A stretch of 30,381 nt of DNA from JBOHUC01 sp050733935 (GTDB lineage Bacteria; Eisenbacteria; RBG-16-71-46; DASYSL01): the NCBI GenBank assembly GCA_050733935.1, contig JBOHUC010000099.1, positions 1 to 30,381 of the forward strand, in the 5' to 3' direction. The translations under genes were made by a program, and so were the position numbers. Numbering within the stretch: position 1 is the first letter of the stretch; every line of letters starts with the position of its first letter. Positions 24,692 through 30,381 of this stretch are shown here, piece after piece. The notes under the pieces were generated by a model, which made no database searches, was not told the origin of the DNA, and worked only from the letters and a program-made list of their open reading frames with translations.

Positions 24692-25501
24692 ATGCGGGCG
24701 CTTTGCAATGCAATCGTTCTGAGTGTGCTGGTCCTGGCGGCCGCGGGGCCGTTCCTTGCGAACCCGCCGGTCGCGGGCGCTCAATCTACGCCTGCCGCGC
24801 AGGTCGCGAAGGTCGCAGGCGATTCGCTCTACGCACGGTTCGATTTCGAGGGCTCGCTCAAGCAGTACCAGGCCGGCCTGGCCGCCGACTCGGCTTCGTA
24901 CGATCTGTGGTGGCGCACGGCGCGCTCGCTCGTCGATCGCGGGGCGCGTGCCGAATACGACAAGCGAAAGCCCGACGCCCAGACGGCCTTCACGCAGGCC
25001 GTGCGCGCGGCCCGAAAGGCGACCGCGCTCTCTCCGGACGGCTGGGAGGGCCACGAGATGCTCGCGCTCTCGCTCGGGCGCCTCGCGCTCTTCCAGGGCG
25101 GCAAGGAGAAGATCCGGATCTCGAAGGAAGTGAAGGCCGAGGTCGACCGGTCGATCGGACTCAATCCGAACGCGGATCGCTCGTATCACATCCTCGCGCG
25201 CTGGAACCGCGGGATCACGACGTTGTCGTTTTTCGAGAAGGCGGCGGCGAAAGTCGTGTACGGCGGCGTGCCGAAGGGTGCGACGCTCGAGAATGCGGTG
25301 ACGTATCTCGAGAAAGCCGTCGAGATCAACCCGAGGAACGCGAACCATCATTTGGAGCTCGGGAAGACCTATCTCGAGCTCGACCTCAACGCGAAGGCAC
25401 GCGAGCAGTTCGAGAAGGCGCTCGCGTGTCCGCAGACTTCACCCTTCGACAAGGAATACAAGGAAGAGGCACAGTCGCTCCTCTCGAAGATGAAGAGCTG
25501 A
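24692..25501 (+). CDS. Exported TPR protein, RMDN-like
   Basis: A 269-residue protein with a signal peptide (cleavage near AGA-QS, residue 30). Helical tetratricopeptide repeats fill the rest: SLYARFDFEGSLKQYQAGLAADSASYDLWWR, then TAFTQAVRAARKATALSPDGWEG, and the clear final pair TLENAVTYLEKAVEINPRNANHHLELGKTYLELD. The overall order resembles the RMDN (regulator of microtubule dynamics) type TPR proteins found in bacteria and mitochondria. It probably acts as a scaffold in the periplasm. GGGAGA precedes the ATG. The thiolase begins 23 bp downstream, so it heads the rightward unit, but a link to beta-oxidation is not evident. Confidence 0.85.
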   Translation: MRALCNAIVLSVLVLAAAGPFLANPPVAGAQSTPAAQVAKVAGDSLYARFDFEGSLKQYQAGLAADSASYDLWWRTARSLVDRGARAEYDKRKPDAQTAFTQAVRAARKATALSPDGWEGHEMLALSLGRLALFQGGKEKIRISKEVKAEVDRSIGLNPNADRSYHILARWNRGITTLSFFEKAAAKVVYGGVPKGATLENAVTYLEKAVEINPRNANHHLELGKTYLELDLNAKAREQFEKALACPQTSPFDKEYKEEAQSLLSKMKS

Positions 25502-25524
25502 TCCGGGCCCGAGGGATCGGTCGA

Positions 25525-26847
25525 ATGGCGATCGGCATCAATACCGCACAGGGTCGTAGTGTCGTGATCGTGGATGGCATCCGCACGCCGTTCGCGAAGG
25601 CCGGAGCCGCGCTCGCGCACGTTCCGGCGGCCGAGCTCGGCCAGCTCGCTGTGCGCGAGATCCTGGCGCGCACCGAGCTCGATCCTTCCACACTCGACGA
25701 GGTCGTCCTCGGCAACTGCGGGACCCCGGCCGATGCGGCGAACATCGCTCGCGTGTCGGCACTCGAGGCCGGCGTGCCGCGCTCCGTCTCCGCGTTCACC
25801 GTGCATCGAAACTGCGCGTCCGGAATCGAATCGATCGCGCAGGCCTACTACAAGATCGCGGCCGGGGTGGCCGATGCAGTCGTCGCCGGTGGCACCGAAT
25901 CCATGTCCGAGTATCCGCTCCTCTTTGGCGAGCGCCTGACCGAGGCGTTCGCCGCCTCCGCGCGCGGGAAGACGCTGCCCGCGAAAGCGGCGCCGTTTCT
26001 CGCGCTTCGACCGAAGGATCTGGGGCCGCGCATCGCGATTGCTGAGGGGCTCACCGATCCCGTGTGCGGCCTCAACATGGGCGAAACCGCGGAAGTCCTC
26101 GCGCGCGAGTTCGGGATCTCGCGCGTGCAGCAGGACGAGTTCGCTTTGCGTTCGCACCAGCGGACGATCGCGGCCTGGGACGAAGGCCGGATGGCCGAGG
26201 AAGTGTTTCCGGTCTATCCCGCGCCGGGCTTCGAACCGGTCGCGGAAGACGTGGGTCCGCGTCGCGGGCAAACGATGGAGCAGCTCGGGAAGCTCAAGCC
26301 GTTCTTCGATCGTCGTCACGGCACGGTGACTGTGGGGAATTCCTGTCCGATCACGGACGGCGCGGCGGCGGTTCTCGTGATGGACGAGGAGGCAGCGCGC
26401 GCGCAAGGGTACAAGCCGCTCGGCCGGTTGCGCTCGGTTGCGTTCGCCGGGCTCGATCCGGAGCGCATGGGGCTCGGGCCGGTGTTCGCGACCCCGGTCG
26501 CGCTCGATCGCGCCGGGCTCACGATGCGCGACATCGCGCTGGTCGAGATCAACGAGGCGTTCGCCGCGCAGGTGATCGCGAACCTGATCGCGTTCGAATC
26601 GAACGAGTTCGCGCGTGAGAAGTTGGGACGCGAGCGTGCGGTCGGCGCGATCGATCCGGAGAAGCTCAACGTGAACGGCGGTGCGATCGCGCTCGGTCAC
26701 CCGGTCGGCGTGAGCGGGACACGCCTCGTGATCACGCTGCTCCGCGAGTTGTGGCGGCGCGGCGGCGGAATCGGGCTTGCGACCTTGTGCGTGGGCGGCG
26801 GGCAGGGTGCCGCGATGATCGTCGAGTCGCTCGCGGAGGCCGCGTGA
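25525..26847 (+). CDS. Acetyl-CoA acyltransferase (thiolase), FadI/FadA type
   Basis: A 440-residue thiolase. The nucleophile is Cys97 (HRNCASGIESI); the activating His392 is in GHPVGVSG, and the second catalytic Cys422 is in LATLCVGGGQG. EINEAFAAQ is also present. At about 440 residues it is longer than biosynthetic thiolases (about 390) and resembles the FadI-like branch of degradative enzymes. It cleaves 3-ketoacyl-CoA to acetyl-CoA and a shortened acyl-CoA. The next gene starts within its stop (GTGA at 26844-26847), coupling it to the hydratase/dehydrogenase partner with which it should form a multienzyme complex. Confidence 0.95.
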   Translation: MAIGINTAQGRSVVIVDGIRTPFAKAGAALAHVPAAELGQLAVREILARTELDPSTLDEVVLGNCGTPADAANIARVSALEAGVPRSVSAFTVHRNCASGIESIAQAYYKIAAGVADAVVAGGTESMSEYPLLFGERLTEAFAASARGKTLPAKAAPFLALRPKDLGPRIAIAEGLTDPVCGLNMGETAEVLAREFGISRVQQDEFALRSHQRTIAAWDEGRMAEEVFPVYPAPGFEPVAEDVGPRRGQTMEQLGKLKPFFDRRHGTVTVGNSCPITDGAAAVLVMDEEAARAQGYKPLGRLRSVAFAGLDPERMGLGPVFATPVALDRAGLTMRDIALVEINEAFAAQVIANLIAFESNEFAREKLGRERAVGAIDPEKLNVNGGAIALGHPVGVSGTRLVITLLRELWRRGGGIGLATLCVGGGQGAAMIVESLAEAA

Positions 26848-29078
26848 GCGCGATGCCCGAGGGAGCGGCCCGCGGGGAGGGAGCGGCTCGCATCGAGGCG
26901 GCCGGCGGCCCCGCGCCGGGCGCAATCGAAGGGCGCGCGTGGCGCCTCGAGCAGGGTCCGGGCGCCATCGGAGTCCTGCTGCTCGACGTTCCGGGCGAAA
27001 AGGTGAACATCCTCTCGACCGCGGTCCTCGAAGAGCTCGCGGCGATTCTCGAACGCGTCCCCCATATGAGTCTCTCGGGACTCGTGATCGCGAGCGGAAA
27101 GCCGGGCGCGTTCGTCGCCGGCGCCGACGTGCACGAGATCTGGGGCATCCGCGATCCGCACGACGGCGCCATGAAAGCTGCGCGCGGCCAGGCAATCTTT
27201 CAGCGCCTTTCGCTCCTTTCGATGCCTACGCTGTGCGCGATCGACGGCGTGTGCCTGGGCGGCGGGACCGAGCTCGCGCTCGCGTGCCGCTATCGCGTCG
27301 CTTCGAATGGGCCGAAGACCGCGATTGGGCTTCCCGAAGTCCGGCTCGGCATTCTTCCCGGATTCGGTGGAACGACGCGTCTGCCGCGCCTCATCGGCCT
27401 GCCCGCCGCACTCGATCTCATTCTCACGAGCCGGAATCTCGACGGCGTGCGAGCGCTTCGCACGGGTCTGGTCGATGATGTGCTCCCGCGCGAAGACTTC
27501 GTGGCGCGCGCCGGACGCTGGCTCTTCGATCGCCTGACCCCCGAAGCGTCCGAGCGCGTGCGCGCCGATCGCAGCCGCCGTCGCACGGGGCCGCCGGCGT
27601 GGCTCCTCGAAGGGAATCCGCTCGGACGACGCGTCGTGCTCGCGCAGGCGCGAAAGGGCGTGCTCGCGGAGACCAAGGGTCACTATCCGGCACCGCTCAA
27701 GGTGCTCGACATCATTGGGACCGTGAGCCGCGGACCGATCCCCGAGGCGCTCGCTGTCGAAGCGCAAGCGGTCGGCGAGCTCCTCGTCACGCCCGAGCAC
27801 AAGAATCTGACCGCGCTCTTCTTCCTGAGCGAGGCCGTGAAGAAAGAGCCACCGACGCCGCAGGCCATCGACGTGCGCGCGGCCGGAGTGCTCGGCGCCG
27901 GGGTGATGGGCGGCGGAATCGCGTACGTGCTTTCGGAGGCCGGAATCGACGTGCGCTTGAAGGACGTCGATCCGAAGGCGGTCGGACGCGGACTCAAGGC
28001 GGCGTACGACGTCTACGAACGGCGCGTGCGCCGGCGGCGGTTGAAGCCTGCCGATCGCGATCGCCGGATGCGCCGGATCGGCGGCACGACCGACTACAGT
28101 GGTTTCGGGCGACTCGACGTCGTGATCGAGGCCATCGTCGAGAGGATGGACATCAAGCAGTCGGTGCTCGCAGAGGCCGAATCGCACATGCCCGAGAAGC
28201 ACGTGCTGCTCACGAACACTTCATCGCTCGACGTGGACGAGATGGGTGCGCGCTTGCAGCAGCCGGGACTCCTGGCCGGGCTTCACTTCTTCAATCCCGT
28301 TGACCGGATGCCGCTGGTCGAGATCATTGTGGGCGCCCGCACTTCGCCGGTTGCAACGGATACGGCGGTCGCGCTCACTCGGAAGCTCGGCAAGACGCCG
28401 GTGGTCGTCCGCAACGCCCCCGGGTTCCTCGTGAATCGGATCCTCATGCCGTACCTGAACGAGGCGCTCCACCTGTTCCAGCAGGGCGTGCACATCGAGG
28501 CGCTCGATCAGAGCATGGTGGACTTCGGGATGCCGATGGGGCCGCTGCGCCTGCTCGACGAGGTCGGGCTCGACGTGGCGGACAAGGTGTCGCACATCCT
28601 GGGCGCCGCGTTCGGCGATCGCGTCGATCCGTCGCCGGTGCTCGAGCCGATGGTGAAGGGCGGTCGTCTCGGGAAGAAGGGCAACCTCGGTTTCTATCGT
28701 TATCGCGGCCGCGAAATCACTCCCGATCCGGCCGTGTATCCGCTCGCGAACGCCCCCTCACGCGACGTGATCCAGTCGGGCCCCAACGCCTGGCGCGAGC
28801 GCATGGTGCTCGCGATGGTGAACGAAGCGGCGCGGTGCCTCGAGGAACAGATCGTGGCGACGCCCGCGCTCCTCGATCTCGCGATGATCATGGGGACTGG
28901 CTTCCCACCGTTCCGCGGCGGACTCATGCGGCATGCGGACGTCGTGGGCCTGCCGCTCGTGGTCGAGCGGCTGCGCTCTCTCGAGCAAGCCTTCGGGAAG
29001 CGATTTGCCCCGGCCGCGCTCCTCGAGCGGATGGCGCAAGAGAAGCTCCTATTCCGGCCCGAATTTGCAGTGCCATAG
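26844..29078 (+). CDS. Enoyl-CoA hydratase / 3-hydroxyacyl-CoA dehydrogenase fusion (FadB/FadJ type)
   Basis: A 744-residue bifunctional beta-oxidation enzyme. The hydratase domain (about 30-220) keeps both catalytic Glu residues, Glu143 (GGGTE) and Glu165 (LPEVRLG). The NAD-binding dehydrogenase domain starts with GVLGAGVMGGG (348-358), includes TNTSSLDVDEM, and holds the catalytic His481 in HFFNPVDRMPLVEI. The C-terminal 3HCDH domains include GTGFPPFRGGLMRHAD. Compared with FadB there are about 30 extra Ala/Gly-rich residues at the N-terminus. I start at GTG 26844, overlapping the thiolase stop; ATG 26853 is an alternative. It hydrates enoyl-CoA and oxidises the hydroxyacyl-CoA for the thiolase. 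Confidence 0.95.
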   Translation: MSAMPEGAARGEGAARIEAAGGPAPGAIEGRAWRLEQGPGAIGVLLLDVPGEKVNILSTAVLEELAAILERVPHMSLSGLVIASGKPGAFVAGADVHEIWGIRDPHDGAMKAARGQAIFQRLSLLSMPTLCAIDGVCLGGGTELALACRYRVASNGPKTAIGLPEVRLGILPGFGGTTRLPRLIGLPAALDLILTSRNLDGVRALRTGLVDDVLPREDFVARAGRWLFDRLTPEASERVRADRSRRRTGPPAWLLEGNPLGRRVVLAQARKGVLAETKGHYPAPLKVLDIIGTVSRGPIPEALAVEAQAVGELLVTPEHKNLTALFFLSEAVKKEPPTPQAIDVRAAGVLGAGVMGGGIAYVLSEAGIDVRLKDVDPKAVGRGLKAAYDVYERRVRRRRLKPADRDRRMRRIGGTTDYSGFGRLDVVIEAIVERMDIKQSVLAEAESHMPEKHVLLTNTSSLDVDEMGARLQQPGLLAGLHFFNPVDRMPLVEIIVGARTSPVATDTAVALTRKLGKTPVVVRNAPGFLVNRILMPYLNEALHLFQQGVHIEALDQSMVDFGMPMGPLRLLDEVGLDVADKVSHILGAAFGDRVDPSPVLEPMVKGGRLGKKGNLGFYRYRGREITPDPAVYPLANAPSRDVIQSGPNAWRERMVLAMVNEAARCLEEQIVATPALLDLAMIMGTGFPPFRGGLMRHADVVGLPLVVERLRSLEQAFGKRFAPAALLERMAQEKLLFRPEFAVP

Positions 29079-29122
29079 GGGATGAAGCCTTCCTCACGTC
29101 GACTTCGGTCTCGCCGGACGAC

Positions 29123-29691
29123 ATGAATGGCTATGTGGCTGTCACGGATTTCGATTGGTATTCCTTCCTGAGCTCTCGTCCGGCCTGGGATGAGGTGAAT
29201 TTCTGGCAACCGTCTGCGCAGAACCTCCTCAATCCTCCAGCGGGGATGCCATTCTTCTTCAAACTTCGTAGTGAACACGGCTCGCCGATCGTTGGGTTTG
29301 GAAATTTTTCTTGGAGGACCCGACTTCCCGCGTGGATGGCGTGGGATTCATTCAAACTAGCCAATGGGGCTCCGGACCGGCCCTCCATGCTCGAGCGGAT
29401 TAGCCGCCTCAGAAAGGACCAGACCGTTGACTTGACCGGAAAGTACGAGATCGGATGCCTCGTCATCAGTCAACCCGTGTTCTTTACTAGAGAAAACTGG
29501 GTTCGTCCTCCAGCGGACTGGCCAACGAACACTCAGCGTGGCAAGGGCTATGACGTCAGCGTGGGTGAAGGGCTTCGAGTCTACCTTGAGTGCCAGGCAC
29601 GAGCACTCGAACTGACCAGCGGAAAGCCCGCCCAAGAGGCCATGGAGAGGGCTCTGCCTGAGAGTGCAGGCGCGAGGTTCGGCAAAGAACT
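29123..29691 (+). pseudogene. HNH restriction endonuclease, N-terminal fragment cut by IS3
   Basis: About 189 residues of a protein opening MNGYVAVTDFDWYSFLSSRP, followed by DEVNFWQPS, FFFKLRSEHGSPIVGFGNFS, KYEIGCLVISQPVFF and GKGYDVSVGEG. That pattern is the N-terminal DNA-recognition-like domain of a family of HNH-type putative restriction endonucleases, normally about 300 residues. The HNH nuclease domain expected after about residue 190 is missing: the frame meets the left end of an IS3-family element at 29692 and reads through it into nonsense to a stop at 29821. Codon use is less GC-rich than in the genes before it, a sign of transfer. The C-terminal half may lie beyond the element, outside the window. 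Confidence 0.7.
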
Positions 29692-29741
29692 TGAACCGCC
29701 CCGGGTTTGCCGGAGGCTCCATTCCTTGAGAGGATGGCGCC

Positions 29742-30062
29742 ATGACCCGACCGAGAAGGTTCTCCCCGGAGGTTCGCGAGCGTGCCGTGCGGATGGTCTT
29801 CGAGCACGCTGGGCAGTATGACTCTGAGTGGGCGGCGATCACTTCGATCGCCGAGAAGATCGGTTGCACCGCCGAGACACTCCGCAACTGGGTGCGCCAG
29901 GTTGAACGTGACCAGGGCAAGCGTCCGGGGCTCACGACTGACGAGCGCGCCCGCTTGAAGCAGCTCGAACGCGAGAACTTCGAGCTCCGGCGCGCCAACG
30001 AGATCCTGAAGAAGGCGTCGGCGTATTTTGCGCAGGCGGAGCTCGACCGCCGAGGCAAGTGA
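29742..30062 (+). CDS. IS3-family transposase OrfA
   Basis: A 106-residue protein with an N-terminal helix-turn-helix of the HTH_Tnp_1 type (RFSPEVRERAVRMVFEH, ITSIAEKIGCTAETLRNWVRQ). A leucine-zipper-like coiled coil follows (LKQLERENFELRRANEILKKASAYFA). OrfA binds the IS ends and joins OrfB by ribosomal frameshifting in the family. Here orfB lies in the -1 frame and its ATG overlaps the orfA stop (TGATG at 30060-30064), so re-initiation could also supply separate OrfB. I found no convincing slippery heptamer near the end of orfA. Confidence 0.93.
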   Translation: MTRPRRFSPEVRERAVRMVFEHAGQYDSEWAAITSIAEKIGCTAETLRNWVRQVERDQGKRPGLTTDERARLKQLERENFELRRANEILKKASAYFAQAELDRRGK

Positions 30063-30381
30063 TGGTGGGCTTCATCGACCAACACCGCGACACGTACGGG
30101 GTCGAGCCGATCTGCGAGGTGCTGCCGATCGCCCCGTCGACGTACCATGAAGCGAAGGCGCGCGAGCGGTTCCCGGAGAAGCGGCCGCCTCGAGCTCATC
30201 GCGACGCGCGTCTGGTCGATCTGATCGCCCGCCTCTGGGCCGAGAACTTCCAAGTCTACGGTGTGCGCAAGATGTGGAAGGCGCTGAAGCGCCTCGGAGA
30301 AGATGTCGCCCGCTGTACGGTGGCGCGGCTGATGCGCCAGATGGGCCTTTCGGGCGTGGTTCGCGGGCGCCGCTTTGTTCA
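30062..30381 (+). CDS. IS3-family transposase OrfB (C-terminus off window)
   Basis: The first 106 or so residues of the catalytic subunit. MVGFIDQHRDTYGVEPICEVL and IAPSTYHEAK are followed by RDARLVDLIARLWAENFQVYGVRKMWKALKR, the HTH_21 region that precedes the DDE integrase core in IS3 elements. CTVARLMRQMGLSGVVRGR closes the visible part. The DDE catalytic residues lie past the window edge, so whether the enzyme is intact cannot be judged. It starts at ATG 30062, overlapping orfA's stop. Confidence 0.93.
   Translation, partial: MVGFIDQHRDTYGVEPICEVLPIAPSTYHEAKARERFPEKRPPRAHRDARLVDLIARLWAENFQVYGVRKMWKALKRLGEDVARCTVARLMRQMGLSGVVRGRRFV

Larger units (their letters stand above)
29692..30381 (+). 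mobile_element. IS3-family insertion sequence (left part)
   Basis: The element probably begins with TGAACCGCCCCGGGTTTGCC (29692-29711), which has the TG start and GC-rich form of IS3-family terminal repeats. Two overlapping transposase frames follow in the usual orfA/orfB arrangement. The right end and the target duplication lie beyond the window, so length and exact boundaries cannot be confirmed. It interrupts the HNH endonuclease gene. Confidence 0.7.

Noticed and set aside
25369..27195. Minus-strand frame of about 600 codons across thiolase and FadJ
   Set aside because: Shadow frame; both plus-strand genes keep catalytic residues and are translationally coupled.
29990..30062. Programmed -1 frameshift heptamer joining orfA and orfB
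   Set aside because: The frames are arranged correctly, but I could not find an A6G- or T-type slippery heptamer in register; the TGATG overlap offers another route.

Overview
The window is GC-rich, tightly packed bacterial chromosome from a Gram-negative (diderm) organism. It carries several beta-barrel outer-membrane proteins (a FadL-type channel, an OprO/P-type porin and two other barrels) and two likely lipoproteins. The mix of a long-chain acyl-CoA ligase, a FadL channel, SGNH lipoproteins with proline-rich inserts and a RMDN-like TPR protein resembles uncultivated soil or sediment lineages such as Eisenbacteria or Gemmatimonadota. That placement is an impression from protein style, not a tested assignment. 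No rRNA, tRNA or CRISPR array was seen, and no stretch over 300 bases lacks a gene.

Layout. 1-3125: a truncated HxlR regulator divergent from a berberine-bridge-type FAD oxidase, then a sulfide:quinone-reductase-like flavoprotein. 3158-5514: a small membrane protein, then a 3-mercaptopyruvate-type sulfurtransferase coupled to a squalene-cyclase-like alpha/alpha-toroid protein. 5511-9828 (minus): two membrane proteins coupled behind a medium-chain dehydrogenase/reductase, an outer-membrane barrel, an NTF2-like protein and an OprO/P-type porin. 9944-13083 (plus): a molybdate operon with a HTH-MOP regulator and modA, modB and modC, all overlapping or coupled. It diverges from the porin across a 115-bp region holding a pair of related inverted elements. 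13115-14650: an exported VPS62-like protein with a barrel-like C-terminus. 14679-17552: a BoxB-like di-iron oxygenase coupled to an acetyltransferase, divergent from an enoyl-CoA hydratase close to dienoyl-CoA hydratases. The latter is preceded by a leader sequence that can fold into a three-way junction ending in a T-rich run. 17559-19159: a beta-propeller lipoprotein, probably leaderless, and two very small genes.

19170-29078 is a lipid module around one divergent promoter region. Leftward: acyl-CoA ligase, FadL channel, SGNH hydrolase lipoprotein and EamA transporter, with overlapping or nearly adjacent genes. Rightward: TPR protein, thiolase and a FadB/FadJ-type fusion. Together they suggest ester hydrolysis, uptake, CoA activation and beta-oxidation; acyl-CoA dehydrogenase is absent from the window. 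29123-30381 differs in codon use. It holds the N-terminal half of a HNH-type restriction endonuclease cut by an IS3-family element that runs off the end.

Most noteworthy candidates: the structured leader at 16642-16724, the porin/molybdate divergon with its putative operator pair, the orphan BoxB-like oxygenase with CxC motifs, the CGCAAG half-sites in the fad divergent region, and the cyclase-like single-toroid protein coupled to a sulfurtransferase.
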